From an uncultured Pelagibacteraceae bacterium (GTDB lineage Bacteria > Pseudomonadota > Alphaproteobacteria > Pelagibacterales > Pelagibacteraceae): DNA of 62,860 nucleotides. Within the stretch, counting starts at the first letter, position 1; the number at the start of each line of letters is the position of its first letter. The stretch lies in assembly GCA_902605605.1 (NCBI GenBank), contig CACLDI010000003.1:1-62860 (forward strand), given 5' to 3'. The notes beneath the pieces are model-generated. The model ran no database searches and was not told where the DNA came from. It worked only from the letters and a program-made list of their open reading frames with translations. Position numbers and translations under genes: made by a program. This document shows, piece by piece, positions 27,806-39,449 of the stretch.

Positions 27806-29170
27806 ATGATTAAGGCCATAATTTTTGATTTAGATGGGGTATTGGTTGATACAAAGAAAATTCATTTTGAAGCTTTAAATATCTCTTTAAGAAAGTTTAA
27901 ATTTAAAGAAATTTCAATCGATGATCATGAAAAAATTTATGATGGCCTACCTACATTAGAGAAGTTAAATATTTTAAATAAAAAAGAAAAATTGCCCAAA
28001 AAATATTTTTCTAAAATTAATAAATATAAACAACAAATCACAAGTAAAATTTTAAAAAAAAGAATTAAAAAAAATCCTAAAATTTTTGATATGATAAAAT
28101 ATTTAAATAAAAATTATAAAATTGCTGTTGCTACAAATGCTGTGAAATCAACATTAAATATTTGTTTAAACAAATTGGGAATAAAAAAATATATTGATTT
28201 CAAACTTTCCAATGAAGATATAAAATATTCAAAACCAAATCCAGAAATATATTTAAGAATATTCATTGAATTTGGAATATATCCTTCAGAAGCACTTGTT
28301 GTTGAAGACTCTCATTATGGTAGAGAAGCAGCAATTTCCTCTGGTGCAAAATTATTACCTATAAAGAAAATCGAAGAATTAAATTTGAAAAAAATTAAAA
28401 TTAATTTAGAGTTAAATAAAACTTTTAATATTAAGAAAATATCATGGGCAGATAATAAAATGAATGTATTAATCCCAATGGCGGGTGCTGGTAAAAGGTT
28501 TTTTGATGCAGGTTACGTCTTCCCAAAACCATTGATAGAGGTCAATAATAAGCCAATGATACAATGGGTTATTGAAAGTCTTAACCTAGAGGCAAACTAT
28601 ATTTTTATAATTCAAAAAGAACATCAAGAGAAATATAATATTCGGAGTGTTTTAAAAATTTTACAACCAAACTGTAAGATAATAGAATTAGATCATTTAA
28701 CTGAGGGAGCAGCCTGTACAACTTTATTAGCAAAAAGTTACATTAATAACTCTAATCCTTTAATAATTGCAAATTCTGATCAATATATAAATTGGAATAG
28801 TTCTAAGGCTTTGTATGAATTTAATTCCAAAAATTTAGATGGCGCAATACTAACTTTTGAAGCAATCCATCCAAAGTGGTCATATGCAAAATGCGATGAA
28901 GAGGGTTATGTAACTGAAGTTGCAGAAAAAAGAGTAATTTCAAAAAATGCCACTGTAGGAGTTTATTATTGGAAGCATGGATCAGAATATGTTTCATCTG
29001 CTGAAGAAATGATAAAAAAAAATATTAGGGTCAATAATGAGTTTTATGTATGTCCTACTTACAATGAATTTATATCCAAAGGTAAAAAAGTTAGAATACA
29101 CAATGTTGATAAAATGTGGGGCCTTGGAACACCAGAGGATCTTAATAATTTTCTTCAAAATATTAGATGA
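27806..29170 (+). CDS. Fused HAD phosphatase and sugar nucleotidyltransferase
   Basis: 454 residues, two domains. Residues 1-200: HAD hydrolase (IFDLDGVLVDT nucleophile, VATNA, SKPNPEIYLR, VVEDSHYG). Residues about 219-454: NTP-transferase (LIPMAGAGKRF, FPKPLIEVNNKPMI, NSDQYI as the metal Asp site, WGLGTPEDL). A phosphatase joined to a nucleotidyltransferase suggests consecutive handling of a phosphorylated sugar on the way to an NDP-sugar for a surface glycan. The internal Met at 28461 could be a second start. Overlaps the next gene by ATGA. Confidence 0.8.
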   Translation: MIKAIIFDLDGVLVDTKKIHFEALNISLRKFKFKEISIDDHEKIYDGLPTLEKLNILNKKEKLPKKYFSKINKYKQQITSKILKKRIKKNPKIFDMIKYLNKNYKIAVATNAVKSTLNICLNKLGIKKYIDFKLSNEDIKYSKPNPEIYLRIFIEFGIYPSEALVVEDSHYGREAAISSGAKLLPIKKIEELNLKKIKINLELNKTFNIKKISWADNKMNVLIPMAGAGKRFFDAGYVFPKPLIEVNNKPMIQWVIESLNLEANYIFIIQKEHQEKYNIRSVLKILQPNCKIIELDHLTEGAACTTLLAKSYINNSNPLIIANSDQYINWNSSKALYEFNSKNLDGAILTFEAIHPKWSYAKCDEEGYVTEVAEKRVISKNATVGVYYWKHGSEYVSSAEEMIKKNIRVNNEFYVCPTYNEFISKGKKVRIHNVDKMWGLGTPEDLNNFLQNIR

Positions 29171-30345
29171 AATATAAAATTTTTTTAAAAAAAAAATTTG
29201 GTGAAAATTATAAAAAATTTTATTTAAAAAATATATTAATTTTAATATTTGGCAAATTATATTTTAAACTAAGAGAGCTTAAAAAAATTATTCAAAATAA
29301 ATTTGCATTCATAAAAACAAATCTTAGCAAAAAAATTGAGCATCAAAAAATTGTTAAAAAAGAAAATGGTTTTCTTGTAGATTGTACATATGAAAATTAT
29401 CTAACTTTCCATCTACGGCCCAAACACTCAAAAAATTTTGAATTAGAGAGTACCTGTAACATAAAGGAAAAAATTGCCATTATAATACAAGGCCCAGTTA
29501 AAGATAAATTCGAATTTTTAAAAAATACGATAAGTATTTATAAAAAAATCTTCAAAAATTCTATTATTATTATCTCTACATGGCAAAGTGAGAATATTGA
29601 ATTAATTAATTCTCTAAAAGAAGAAAATATATTTATAATTTTTAATAATGAACCTGAAAAAGCTCAAAGTAATGTTAACCATCAAATATATTCTACAAAT
29701 AAAGCTTTAAATCTGGCTAATGAGTATGGGGCGAAATTTTCTCTTAAAACAAGATCTGATGTTAGGATAAACAAAAATAACTTGGAGAGTTTTTTTATTT
29801 CATTAATTAATACTTTTCCTGTTAAAGAAAATAATTTAACAAACTCAAGAATTATTATTCCAAGTTTAATTACATTTAAATATAGAATTTATTCTTTAAG
29901 TGATATTGTAATGTTTGGAGAGACTAATGATTTACTTAAGTATTTTAAGAACGAGTCTTTTACAATAGGACTAGAAAAATTTGGTTTAAATGAAAATAAC
30001 CTGTTAATAAATGAAACACCTGTAATAGCTGAAGTTTTTTTATGCTCTAGATTTATAAAACAAATAGAAAGTAAGGTTGATTGGACGTTAAATGGATGGT
30101 GGGGAAGTCTTAAAGATTATTTTTGTATCATTGATAATTCTTCATTAGATTTATTCTGGTATAAATATGATTGGCAGTATGAATACAGATATTTGAGAAC
30201 TTATTCTGATAAGTTTGCAAGAGCCATAGATTTCCAAGACTGGTTATCTTTGTATAATAATTCTGAAAATAATTGGGATTTAGCCTCTGGTGAGCATGAA
30301 AAATACGATAATAATTTTCAGCTTCAGAATATATTCAAAAACTAG
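29167..30345 (+). CDS. WavE-family LPS/polysaccharide biosynthesis protein
   Basis: 392 residues. The WavE signature is in the first third: KIAIIIQGPV, then IIIISTW and FNNEPEKAQSNVNHQI; later SLKTRSDVRI with a DxD-like metal site, typical of glycosyltransferases. The N-terminal 80 residues are Lys/Ile/Phe-rich and variable. Third gene of the cassette; ends tail-to-tail with the FkbM gene, sharing CTAG. Confidence 0.78.
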   Translation: MKYKIFLKKKFGENYKKFYLKNILILIFGKLYFKLRELKKIIQNKFAFIKTNLSKKIEHQKIVKKENGFLVDCTYENYLTFHLRPKHSKNFELESTCNIKEKIAIIIQGPVKDKFEFLKNTISIYKKIFKNSIIIISTWQSENIELINSLKEENIFIIFNNEPEKAQSNVNHQIYSTNKALNLANEYGAKFSLKTRSDVRINKNNLESFFISLINTFPVKENNLTNSRIIIPSLITFKYRIYSLSDIVMFGETNDLLKYFKNESFTIGLEKFGLNENNLLINETPVIAEVFLCSRFIKQIESKVDWTLNGWWGSLKDYFCIIDNSSLDLFWYKYDWQYEYRYLRTYSDKFARAIDFQDWLSLYNNSENNWDLASGEHEKYDNNFQLQNIFKN

Positions 30346-31043
30346 ATTTCAATTAAATTTAAGAATTTATTTGCTAATTTTTTTATAATAAAAAAATTTG
30401 TAACACCAATTTTATTTATAAAAACATAGTTGTTTTCAATTAAAGTTTTATAAATCTCACTTTCAAAATAATCTAATGGTAAAAGTTCATTATTTTCAAT
30501 AGAAATTAAAATTGGTCTATATTTTATTAAATCAATTCCTTTAATTACGTTTAACTCATTTCCCTCAACATCAATATTTAAAAATTGAAATTTTTCGATT
30601 TTGTATTCTTCAAGAATAGTGTTCAAACTAAAACATTTAATTTTTGTTTTTTTTTGACTTTCGTTAGTTTTCATAAGAGAATTTTGTTGGTTAATACGAG
30701 AATTTTGATAATAAAATGTTTCTCCATCGTAATTAGTTACTGCTAAATTAAGATTGACGTCTCCAGGACGAACTATTTTAAATAAATCTATGGAAGTTTT
30801 GCTTAAGTCTAAGTTTAATCCACTCCAATTTTTTTTGTATAATTTATTTGTTAATGAACCTTTAAAGGGATGATAACAACCAACATCAACATACACCCCT
30901 CTGTCTATGTTTCTTAAAATACGCTCGATAAAGATATCTTCTCCAAATTCGCCATAATGAGTAGACGGTTTTTTATTTCTAAATATCTTTAGTAATTTAT
31001 AGATGTAATAAAAAAAACTAATTTTTAAAAATTTTTCTTTCAC
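30342..31043 (-). CDS. FkbM-family methyltransferase
   Basis: 233 residues. S-adenosylmethionine-binding fold with [10 protein letters not shown] (motif I), [20 protein letters not shown] and [11 protein letters not shown], the FkbM hallmark. FkbM proteins often O-methylate sugars in surface glycans, which fits the neighbours, though target is inferred. It is on the opposite strand from the other cassette genes and overlaps lepA by four bases (ATGA), so it may be read from the lepA transcript. Confidence 0.82.
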   Translation of the reverse strand: MKEKFLKISFFYYIYKLLKIFRNKKPSTHYGEFGEDIFIERILRNIDRGVYVDVGCYHPFKGSLTNKLYKKNWSGLNLDLSKTSIDLFKIVRPGDVNLNLAVTNYDGETFYYQNSRINQQNSLMKTNESQKKTKIKCFSLNTILEEYKIEKFQFLNIDVEGNELNVIKGIDLIKYRPILISIENNELLPLDYFESEIYKTLIENNYVFINKIGVTNFFIIKKLANKFLNLIEI

Positions 31044-32851
31044 TTTTCCTTGCTAATTTTTAATACACCAATAAAGGCCTCTTGGGGTATTTCAACACGT
31101 CCAAATTGTTTTGATCGTGCTTTTCCTTTTTTTTGTTTTTCCAAAAGTTTTCGTTTTCGATCTGTGGCCCCACCTCCATGAATTTTTGTCAAAACATCCT
31201 TTTTAAAACCCTTTATAGTTTCTCTTGCAATAATTTTCCCTCCAATTGCAGCTTGAACTGGGATCATAAAATTATGTCTTGGTATAAGATCTTTCAGTTT
31301 TTCACAAACTTCTCTACCTGTTCTTTGTGCAAAATCTTTATGTATCATCATTGCTAAAGCATCAACTGGCTCAGCATTTACCAAAATACCTAGTTTTACT
31401 AAATCTCCTTCTCGATGTTCTATTATTTCGTAATCAAAACTGGCATAGCCACTAGTCATTGATTTAAGACGATCATTAAAATCAAAAACCACCTCATTTA
31501 AAGGAAGCTCATAATTTACAACTGCTCTATTTCCTGAATAGCTTAGATTTGTTTGTATTCCTCTTTTATCCTGACACATTTTAATTATAGATCCCAAATA
31601 CTGATCTGGAGTTATAATTGTAGCTTTAATCCAAGGTTCCTCTATCATTTTTATTAATGTTGGATCAGGTAAACTAGATGGATTTTGTAAATCTAGTATT
31701 GATCCATTATTTAAGTGAACTTTATATACAACACCAGGGGTAGTAGTTAATAGGTTTACATCGAATTCTCTTTCTAACCTTTCAGTTACAATTTCAAGAT
31801 GTAAAAGGCCCAAAAAACCACACCTAAATCCTAAACCTAGAGCTGAAGATGATTCAGGTTCAAATGAAAAACTTGCATCATTTAATTGAAGTTTAGCCAA
31901 TCCATCTTTTAGTTTTTGGTATTCTGAACTATCAACAGGAAACAAACCACAAAATACTACTGGCTTGCTAGGTTTAAATCCTGGTAGAGCATCTTTAGGT
32001 GGTTTTGTTGCATCGCAAATCGTATCACCAACTTTTGTCTCTGAGAGAACTTTAATTCCTGTTGTTATAAAACCTATTTCACCTGTATTTAAAGTGTTAA
32101 TATCTGTTGGTTTAGGTGTAAAAACTCCAACTTTTTCTACGATATATTCTTGATTAGTTGACATCATCTTAATTTTCATATTTTTTGATAATTTGCCATC
32201 AATCACTCTAACCAAAATTACCACACCTAGGTAAGTGTCATACCAACTATCAACAAGTAAACATTTTAAATCTGTTGCGATTTCCCCCTTAGGTGCAGGC
32301 AGAGTACTTATTATTTGCTCTAAAATATCTTCAATCCCTTCTCCAGTTTTACCAGAACAAGGAATGGCATTTTCAGTATCAATACCAATAACATCTTCAA
32401 TTTGTTTTTTTGTTTTTTCTAAATCTGATGCAGGTAAGTCAACCTTATTTAATACTGGCACAATTTCATGGTTAGTATCTAAAGCTTGATAAACATTTGC
32501 TAGAGTCTGCGCTTCAACACCTTGGGTACTATCAACAATAAGAATTGAACCTTCACAAGCATAAAGGGACCTACTTACCTCATAGCTAAAATCTACGTGA
32601 CCAGGTGTGTCTATAATATTTAGAACATACTCTTTTCCATCTTTAGCTTTATAATTCAATTTTACAGTTTGAGCTTTAATTGTAATTCCTCTTTCTCTTT
32701 CAATATCCATCGAGTCAAGAACTTGGGCTTTCATCTCTCTTTCTGTCAAACCCCCACAACTATGAATTATTCTGTCTGCAATAGTAGATTTTCCGTGATC
32801 AATGTGTGCAATGATTGCAAAATTTCTTATATTATCAATTCTACTGGGCAT
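31040..32851 (-). CDS. lepA: Elongation factor 4 (LepA)
   Basis: 603 residues, translational GTPase that promotes back-translocation or ribosome biogenesis. G1 [10 protein letters not shown]3 DTPGHVDF, G4 NKVDLP, and the LepA-specific C-terminus ending with [18 protein letters not shown]. Full length for the family. Abuts pheT upstream. Confidence 0.97.
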   Translation of the reverse strand: MPSRIDNIRNFAIIAHIDHGKSTIADRIIHSCGGLTEREMKAQVLDSMDIERERGITIKAQTVKLNYKAKDGKEYVLNIIDTPGHVDFSYEVSRSLYACEGSILIVDSTQGVEAQTLANVYQALDTNHEIVPVLNKVDLPASDLEKTKKQIEDVIGIDTENAIPCSGKTGEGIEDILEQIISTLPAPKGEIATDLKCLLVDSWYDTYLGVVILVRVIDGKLSKNMKIKMMSTNQEYIVEKVGVFTPKPTDINTLNTGEIGFITTGIKVLSETKVGDTICDATKPPKDALPGFKPSKPVVFCGLFPVDSSEYQKLKDGLAKLQLNDASFSFEPESSSALGLGFRCGFLGLLHLEIVTERLEREFDVNLLTTTPGVVYKVHLNNGSILDLQNPSSLPDPTLIKMIEEPWIKATIITPDQYLGSIIKMCQDKRGIQTNLSYSGNRAVVNYELPLNEVVFDFNDRLKSMTSGYASFDYEIIEHREGDLVKLGILVNAEPVDALAMMIHKDFAQRTGREVCEKLKDLIPRHNFMIPVQAAIGGKIIARETIKGFKKDVLTKIHGGGATDRKRKLLEKQKKGKARSKQFGRVEIPQEAFIGVLKISKEK

Positions 32852-35260
32852 TTAGGATCTAATTTTTGCCCCTGATTTAATCTCAACCGTTGAAATTATT
32901 AATTTATTAATTTTTTCAAGATCACTTTCTTCTAATGTTTTTTCTGAAGATTGAATGGTTACATTTAGAGCTATAGACTTTTTATCTTTAGGAATATTTT
33001 CACCTTCATAGACATCAAAAATTTTGACTGATTTAATTAAACTTTGATCAATAGAAGATATTATTTCTATCAAATCTTGAGCTTTAAATTTTTTATCAAC
33101 CACAAAAGCAAAGTCTCTATCTGATTTTTGATAGTCGGAAAATTGAAATTTAGATTTTGAGTCTTTGAGTTTAAGTTTGCTATCTTTTAAGTAATCTAAA
33201 TAAATCTCAAAACCAACCAATGCCTCGGTTTTTATATCAAGTTTTTTTATGATATTTGGATGAATTTCTCCAAAATAAGCAACTGGATCAATATCGTCTT
33301 TATCAAGATACACAGAACCAGATTTTCCCGGGTGATAGTAAGAAGGAGATTTTTCTCTTATAAATAAATTATGCCTATCATATCCAGCCTCAACTAAAGT
33401 CTGAATAGTGTCTTTTTTCGCATCAAACACATCAACTGATCTATTTTCTTCATTCCAGTTTAATCTCGATATCTTTCCTGATTTTATCCCACCTATCAAT
33501 GTTAATTGTTCTCCAGGTTTGCTGTCTTTAAAAATTGGCCCTATTTCAAAAAGAGAGATATCTTTAAATCCTCTATCTAAATTTTTCTTGAGATAGAATG
33601 CCAAATTAGGAAATATTGAATTTCTTAAAACATCTAAGTCTGAACTTATTGGATTTACTATTTTTATTTCTTTGTAATTTTCTTTGAAAAGATTATTTAA
33701 TTTTGAGTCTGTAAATGACCAAGTTACAGTTTCAAAATAGCCTTTTGATGCTACAGAACGTTGTAAAAAATGAAAAAGTTTTTGTTGTTTATTAAGTGTG
33801 TCTTTAATTTTATTTTTTTGTGGTTCTAGAATTTCTATATTATTGAAACCTTTTATCCTTACTATCTCCTCAACTATATCTATAGGTTGAGTGATATCAG
33901 GTCTCCATGTAGGAATTGTTAATTGTAATTCAGATTTCTTTTTAGAAACTTCAAAACCTAAATCTATTAAAATCTTTATGACCTCTTTATCTTTTATTTT
34001 AAAACCTACAATTTTTTCAAACAATGATATTTTAAAATTGATTTTATTTTTTTTAACATTCCTAATACTTTGAACATCGAACTTACTAACTTTTCCTCCA
34101 CAAATTTTAGTTATTAATTGTGCAGCTTTATCTAGGCCTATTTCAATAGATTGAGGATCAATACCCCTTTCAAATCTAAATTTAGCGTCAGTATCAATAT
34201 TCAACAACTTTGAAGTTTTTCTAATAGATCTAGGCAAAAAATATGCAGATTCTAACAAAATATTTTTAGTATTAAACTCAGTACCTGAGCGTGTACCTCC
34301 TATTATTCCACCCAAACCTAATACGCCAGACTTATCAGAGATAACACACATATCATTATCTAATTTATACTCTTTTTTATCAAGAGCTTCGAAAGTTTCA
34401 CCTTTTTCTGAATTTCTTACAATAATTTCCTTATCAATTTTGTCTGAATCATATGCATGAAGCGGTCTATTTAAATCCAGCATCACATAATTAGTTATAT
34501 CTACAATTGCTGAAATAGGCTTCTGACCTAGAGATATGATTTTATCCTTCAGCCACTTTGGGCTTTCTTTGTTTGTAACATCTTTAATTAAACAACTACC
34601 AAATATGGTACAACCTTGATTTTTATCTTTTGTAATAGAAACTTTAATTTTTTGAGGCCCACTATTTTTAATTTTGATATTAGAGACATTTTTTAATTTA
34701 CCAACTCCCGCTGCCGCAAGATCTCTTGCTACTCCTCTTACACCTAAACAGTCAGGTCGATTAGGAGTGATGGATAAATCAATAACTTTTTCAGTATTAT
34801 TTTTAAAAAAATTTTTACCTACTTTGTCATAGTACTTGTTTGACTTTAGTTCTGTTATTCCGTCACTTTCATCAGATAAATTTAATTCTGACTCTGAACA
34901 CAACATCCCATATGAAGTTACACCCCTTATTTTGCTAACTGTGAGTTTCATGTTATTTTTTGGAATCACAGATCCAGGTCCAGCATAAACAGTCAAAAGG
35001 TCTTTCTTAGCATTAGTTGCTCCACAAACAACTTTTACCGTATTTTGTTCACCTATATCAACATCACATACTTTTAACTTGTCTGCATTTGGGTGTTGCT
35101 CAGCATTTATAATTTTTGCTACTTTAAAATTATCTAAGTCAGAACTAACTTTTTCATAGCTCTCAACTTCAAGCCCAACATCTGTCAACTTCTCAATTAT
35201 TTGATTATCCTTCAACTTAGTATCAAGATGTTCTTTAAGCCAGCCTATTGTAAATTTCAT
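32852..35260 (-). CDS. pheT: Phenylalanyl-tRNA synthetase beta subunit
   Basis: 802 residues. Large subunit of the (alpha-beta)2 enzyme that charges tRNA-Phe. [14 protein letters not shown], tRNA-binding EMAP-like domain (about 40-150), B3/B4 editing domain, B5, catalytic-like module, and a C-terminal ferredoxin-fold anticodon domain ([18 protein letters not shown]). Overlaps pheS by four bases. Its substrate tRNA-Phe (1804-1878) has an unusual elbow. Confidence 0.96.
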   Translation of the reverse strand: MKFTIGWLKEHLDTKLKDNQIIEKLTDVGLEVESYEKVSSDLDNFKVAKIINAEQHPNADKLKVCDVDIGEQNTVKVVCGATNAKKDLLTVYAGPGSVIPKNNMKLTVSKIRGVTSYGMLCSESELNLSDESDGITELKSNKYYDKVGKNFFKNNTEKVIDLSITPNRPDCLGVRGVARDLAAAGVGKLKNVSNIKIKNSGPQKIKVSITKDKNQGCTIFGSCLIKDVTNKESPKWLKDKIISLGQKPISAIVDITNYVMLDLNRPLHAYDSDKIDKEIIVRNSEKGETFEALDKKEYKLDNDMCVISDKSGVLGLGGIIGGTRSGTEFNTKNILLESAYFLPRSIRKTSKLLNIDTDAKFRFERGIDPQSIEIGLDKAAQLITKICGGKVSKFDVQSIRNVKKNKINFKISLFEKIVGFKIKDKEVIKILIDLGFEVSKKKSELQLTIPTWRPDITQPIDIVEEIVRIKGFNNIEILEPQKNKIKDTLNKQQKLFHFLQRSVASKGYFETVTWSFTDSKLNNLFKENYKEIKIVNPISSDLDVLRNSIFPNLAFYLKKNLDRGFKDISLFEIGPIFKDSKPGEQLTLIGGIKSGKISRLNWNEENRSVDVFDAKKDTIQTLVEAGYDRHNLFIREKSPSYYHPGKSGSVYLDKDDIDPVAYFGEIHPNIIKKLDIKTEALVGFEIYLDYLKDSKLKLKDSKSKFQFSDYQKSDRDFAFVVDKKFKAQDLIEIISSIDQSLIKSVKIFDVYEGENIPKDKKSIALNVTIQSSEKTLEESDLEKINKLIISTVEIKSGAKIRS

Positions 35261-36324
35261 CGACTAAGGCCTCTGTAATTTGATGGTACGTCTAATGGAT
35301 CAAACCCAAAGTGATTTAGCCACCTATAGTCAGTCTCAAAAAAAGCTCTTAGATCATTTATTCCATACTTAAGCATGGCTAATCTATCTATGCCAATCCC
35401 AAATGCGTAACCTTGATACTTATCTGGGTTTATTTTTACATTTTTAAGTACATTTGGATGTACCATCCCACAACCTAAAATCTCCAACCATTTATCTCCT
35501 TCACCGATGACTATTTTGCCATCTTTCAATTCATAACCAATATCAACTTCGGCCGATGGTTCTGTAAAGGGGAAGTGACTTGGTCTAAATCTCATTTTGA
35601 TTTTATCAACTTCAAAAAAAGATTTTATAAAATAATTTAGGCAACCTTTTAAATGTCCCATATTTATATATTTATCAATATGAAGTCCCTCAACTTGATG
35701 AAACATTGGAGCATGAGTTTGATCACTGTCAGATCTATATGTTCTACCAGGAGCAATGATTTTAAAAGGAGGTTTCCCTTTTAACATCGTTCTTACTTGA
35801 ACTGGAGATGTATGAGTTCTTAAAAGTAATTCTTTTTTATCATTTAAATAAAAAGTATCGTGCATGTCTCTTGCTGGATGGTTGTCTGGTGTATTTAATG
35901 CGGTAAAATTATAATGCTCATTCTCTACATCTGGTCCTTCTTCAACGCTGAAACCAATTTCAGAAAATATACAGGATATTTCATCTATAACTTGAGAAAC
36001 AGGGTGTATCTTACCTTGAACAATATTTCTTTCAGGCAAAGTTACATCTACTTTTTCATTCTCTAGCTTTGAATTTATTTCTTTAATTTCTAATTCTTGA
36101 ATTTTTTTATTAATTTTTTCTTGTAGTTCATCTTTTACAAAATTTAAATCCGATGCAAATTTTTTCCTTTCTTCAGTTGGTAAAGATCCAAGATTTTTAA
36201 AAGAATTAGAAATTTTACCTTTCTTGCCAAATAACTCGGATTTGATTTGATTTATACTTTCAATGTTTAAATCTGCATTTAATTTATGTAAGAATTCATT
36301 TTTTATTTTTTTAATATCAGACAT
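35257..36324 (-). CDS. pheS: Phenylalanyl-tRNA synthetase alpha subunit
   Basis: 355 residues. Catalytic class II subunit with an N-terminal coiled coil (about 1-90). Motif 2 and specificity region: [34 protein letters not shown]; motif 3: [13 protein letters not shown] is seen as [14 protein letters not shown]. 43 bases after rplT; no obvious pheS leader peptide or T-box is visible. Confidence 0.96.
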   Translation of the reverse strand: MSDIKKIKNEFLHKLNADLNIESINQIKSELFGKKGKISNSFKNLGSLPTEERKKFASDLNFVKDELQEKINKKIQELEIKEINSKLENEKVDVTLPERNIVQGKIHPVSQVIDEISCIFSEIGFSVEEGPDVENEHYNFTALNTPDNHPARDMHDTFYLNDKKELLLRTHTSPVQVRTMLKGKPPFKIIAPGRTYRSDSDQTHAPMFHQVEGLHIDKYINMGHLKGCLNYFIKSFFEVDKIKMRFRPSHFPFTEPSAEVDIGYELKDGKIVIGEGDKWLEILGCGMVHPNVLKNVKINPDKYQGYAFGIGIDRLAMLKYGINDLRAFFETDYRWLNHFGFDPLDVPSNYRGLSR

Positions 36325-36367
36325 ATCTGTAGAATATTTGTTAACCTTAGAAAAACAACAATGAAAA

Positions 36368-36724
36368 TTAATTCAATGCTGATTGGGCTTTTTGTACAAT
36401 TGTTTTGAATGCCTCTGGGCTATCATAAGCAATTTCAGCAAGAATTTTTCTATCTATTACAATACCACATTTACTTAATCCGTTTATGAATTTAGAATAT
36501 GTCATTCCTTCAGCTCTGACACCGGCGTTGATTCTTTGTATCCATAAAGATTTGAAATCTCTTTTTTTGTTTCTTCTGTCTCTATAAGCATATTGCATTG
36601 ATTTTTCCATTGCCTGCTTTGCAACTCTTATAGTATTTTTTCTTCTGCCCCATTGGCCTTTTACAGCTTTTAAGACTTTTTTATGCTTTGCTTTACTTGT
36701 TACACCTCTTTTAACTCTAGCCAT
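36368..36724 (-). CDS. rplT: 50S ribosomal protein L20
   Basis: 118 residues, family length. MARVKRGV, then [18 protein letters not shown] and [15 protein letters not shown]. Essential for early 50S assembly; in E. coli L20 also represses its own operon by binding the rpmI leader. Two bases after rpmI. Confidence 0.97.
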   Translation of the reverse strand: MARVKRGVTSKAKHKKVLKAVKGQWGRRKNTIRVAKQAMEKSMQYAYRDRRNKKRDFKSLWIQRINAGVRAEGMTYSKFINGLSKCGIVIDRKILAEIAYDSPEAFKTIVQKAQSALN

Positions 36725-36726
36725 TA

Positions 36727-36933
36727 TTAACCTCTTAAACTGTAGGGCATGTATGATTTGACAATCTTTCCATCTTGCTTGGACATCGTTGTAGTGCCTC
36801 TTAATTTTCTAATTTGAGAATTTGTTCTTTTAATCATGCCGTGCCTCTTTCCAGCTTGGGCAGTTATCACTTTTCCCTTAGCTGATATTTTAAATCTTTT
36901 TTTTGCTGAGCTTTTTGTTTTTAATTTAGGCAT
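36727..36933 (-). CDS. rpmI: 50S ribosomal protein L35
   Basis: 68 residues: [15 protein letters not shown], then [20 protein letters not shown]. Standard L35. The 53-bp gap to infC is short for a structured L20-binding leader and I see no clear one. Confidence 0.96.
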   Translation of the reverse strand: MPKLKTKSSAKKRFKISAKGKVITAQAGKRHGMIKRTNSQIRKLRGTTTMSKQDGKIVKSYMPYSLRG

Positions 36934-36986
36934 AATTCAGCGGACTTATACAAAGAATGATATAATTTTACAACCTCTATTAAACC

Positions 36987-37532
36987 CTATAAAGGTTGGA
37001 TAACCATAATCATTTGCTTACCATCAAATTTTGGATGAAGCTCTACCTTGCCAATATCTTTCATGTCTTCCTTGATTTTACCCATTAATTCGTTTCCTAA
37101 ATGTGAGTGTTGTAGCTCTCTACCTTTAAATCTTATTGTGAATTTAACCTTATCTCCTTTAGCAATAAATTTTTTTGCATTTTTAACTTTGAAGTCATAG
37201 TCATGCGTTTCTGTTACTGGTCTCATTTTAATCTCTTTTAATAAAACAATTTTTTGTTTCTTTTTTGCAAGGTTGGCTTTTTTTTGGGCATCATATTTGT
37301 ACTTACCCATATCCATGATTTTACAAACTGGAGGGTTTGCGTTTGGTGCTATTTCAATTAAATCAAGTCCTTGGTTTTTTGCCATTGAAATAGCTTCATT
37401 GGTATTCAATACACCAAGATTTTCACCATCACTTGCTATTACTTGAACATCTGGAGAAGAAATTCTATTATTAGATCTTGGACCTCTATCTTTAGTTCTT
37501 CTCTGAAAATAATTTTGTTTAAAATCTGCCAC
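36987..37532 (-). CDS. infC: Translation initiation factor IF-3
   Basis: 181 residues. Keeps ribosomal subunits apart and proofreads the start codon. VQVIASDGENLGV, NPPVCKIMDMGKYKY (domain junction) and the C-terminal RFKGREL. The start is GTG at 37532, directly after the thrS stop; E. coli uses the rare AUU start for autoregulation, and here a GTG would not be discriminated by IF-3 in the same way. Operon thrS-infC-rpmI-rplT-pheS-pheT-lepA. Confidence 0.95.
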   Translation of the reverse strand: MADFKQNYFQRRTKDRGPRSNNRISSPDVQVIASDGENLGVLNTNEAISMAKNQGLDLIEIAPNANPPVCKIMDMGKYKYDAQKKANLAKKKQKIVLLKEIKMRPVTETHDYDFKVKNAKKFIAKGDKVKFTIRFKGRELQHSHLGNELMGKIKEDMKDIGKVELHPKFDGKQMIMVIQPL

Positions 37533-39449
37533 TTAGTTTGAAGATGCTTTGTTTAAAGCAGAGAAAGTTTTTAAGAATGTATCTATATCCATATTTTCTT
37601 GTTTATTAGAGTCTAATCTTCTAATCGTTACAGAATTGGAGTCAACTTCTTTTTTACCACAAATTAGTAAAAGAGGTATTTTAGCTAATGAATGATCTCT
37701 TATTTTATAATTTAAATTTTGATTTTTTAAATCAACAGAAGAGCTAATACCTACATTTACAATTTTTTTAGATATCTCAACAGCATAATTATTAAACTCA
37801 TCTGAAATAGGAATTACCATTGTTTGTAAAGGTGATATCCAAAACGGAAATTTACCAGCATAGTTTTCAATTAAAATTCCAATAAATCTCTCTAGAGATC
37901 CGAATAGAGCTCTGTGAAGCATTACAGGAATTTTCTTACTTCCATCTTTGTCAACATATGAAGCACCTAATCTCTCAGGTAAATTTAAATCAACTTGCAA
38001 AGTTCCACATTGCCAGTCTCTACCAATTGCATCCCTTAGCACAAACTCAATTTTGGGACCATAAAATGCTCCCTCTCCCTTGTTAATACTGTATTCTAAC
38101 TTTGAGGCTTTCACTGCTTCAAGTAATGATGCTTCAGCTTTATCCCAAACTTCATCATCCCCAACTCTTACTTCTGGTCTATCTGCATATTTTAGAATTA
38201 CATTTTCAAAACCAAGGTCTTTATAAATGTCCAAAATTAAATTAGTGACAATTAAACACTCACTTGTAATTTGTTCTTCCGAACAAAAAATATGTGCATC
38301 ATCTTGTGTAAAAGCTCTAACTCTAAGTAAACCATGTAAAGCTCCAGATGGTTCATATCTATGAACTTTTCCAAACTCTGCATAACGTAAAGGAAGATCT
38401 CGATAACTTTTTAATCCTTGATTAAATACTTGAACATGCCCAGGGCAGTTCATTGGTTTTATTGCAAAAACTTTTTCATCTGGAGTTTCAGATGTATACA
38501 TGTTGTCACCATATTTTCCCCAATGTCCTGATTTTTCCCATAATTGTCGATCCAAAACCTCAGGAGTATTTATTTCTTTGTAACCAGCTTCATCCTGTCT
38601 ATTTCTCATATAATTAATTAAATTTTGAAATAACGCCCAGCCTCTTTCATGCCAAAAAACAGATCCTGGACTTTCTTCTCTAAAATGAAATAAATCCATT
38701 TCTTTTCCTAATTTTCTATGATCTCTCTTTTCTGCTTCTTCTATTCTTTTAAGATGTTCATCTAAATCTTTTTGGGTTGCCCAACTAGTACCATATATTC
38801 TTTGAAGCATTTCATTTTTTGAGTCTCCTCTCCAATAAGCACCAGAGACTTTAGTTAGTTTAAAATACTTTCCAATTTTGCCTGTTGAAGATAAATGAGG
38901 ACCTCTACAAAGATCATGCCAATCGCCATGAAAATAAATTGAAACATCTTCTTTCTCTGGGATAGCTTTAATTAATTCAGATTTATAAATTTCACCTTTT
39001 TTTTTAAAATGATCAATAGCTTTATTTCTATCCCAAACTTCTCTCTTAGTAATTTCATCTCTGTCTACAATTTCTTTCATCTTATTTTCAATTTTAGCTA
39101 AATCATCTTCAGTAAAAGGTTCTTTTCTAGCAAAGTCGTAGTAAAATCCATTTTCAATCACTGGACCAATTGTAACCTGTGTGCCAGGGAATATTTCTTG
39201 AACAGCCATTGCCAATATATGGGCTGTGTCATGTCTAATTGTTTCCAGACCTTCTGGATTTTTTGAAGTAAAAATTTTTACTGAACAGTCTTTTTCTATT
39301 AAATAATCTAAATCTTTAAGTTCACCGTCAACACTTATAACCATTGCTTGTTTCGCCAATGACTTACTTATTTTCTCAGCTACTTCAGCTCCAGTAACTT
39401 TTTTTGAAAAATTAAGATTGTTTCCGTCTGGTAATGTTATTGTAGGCAT
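37533..39449 (-). CDS. thrS: Threonyl-tRNA synthetase
   Basis: 638 residues. N-terminal TGS domain (TITLPDGNN), editing domain with HDTAHILAMA and later CRGPH, catalytic class II core with zinc Cys in KPMNCPGH, motif 2 RVRAFTQDDAHIFC, motif 3 LHRALFGSLERF, and a C-terminal anticodon-binding domain. Full length. Heads the infC operon behind the glycosyltransferase gene, with no gap to either. Confidence 0.97.
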   Translation of the reverse strand: MPTITLPDGNNLNFSKKVTGAEVAEKISKSLAKQAMVISVDGELKDLDYLIEKDCSVKIFTSKNPEGLETIRHDTAHILAMAVQEIFPGTQVTIGPVIENGFYYDFARKEPFTEDDLAKIENKMKEIVDRDEITKREVWDRNKAIDHFKKKGEIYKSELIKAIPEKEDVSIYFHGDWHDLCRGPHLSSTGKIGKYFKLTKVSGAYWRGDSKNEMLQRIYGTSWATQKDLDEHLKRIEEAEKRDHRKLGKEMDLFHFREESPGSVFWHERGWALFQNLINYMRNRQDEAGYKEINTPEVLDRQLWEKSGHWGKYGDNMYTSETPDEKVFAIKPMNCPGHVQVFNQGLKSYRDLPLRYAEFGKVHRYEPSGALHGLLRVRAFTQDDAHIFCSEEQITSECLIVTNLILDIYKDLGFENVILKYADRPEVRVGDDEVWDKAEASLLEAVKASKLEYSINKGEGAFYGPKIEFVLRDAIGRDWQCGTLQVDLNLPERLGASYVDKDGSKKIPVMLHRALFGSLERFIGILIENYAGKFPFWISPLQTMVIPISDEFNNYAVEISKKIVNVGISSSVDLKNQNLNYKIRDHSLAKIPLLLICGKKEVDSNSVTIRRLDSNKQENMDIDTFLKTFSALNKASSN

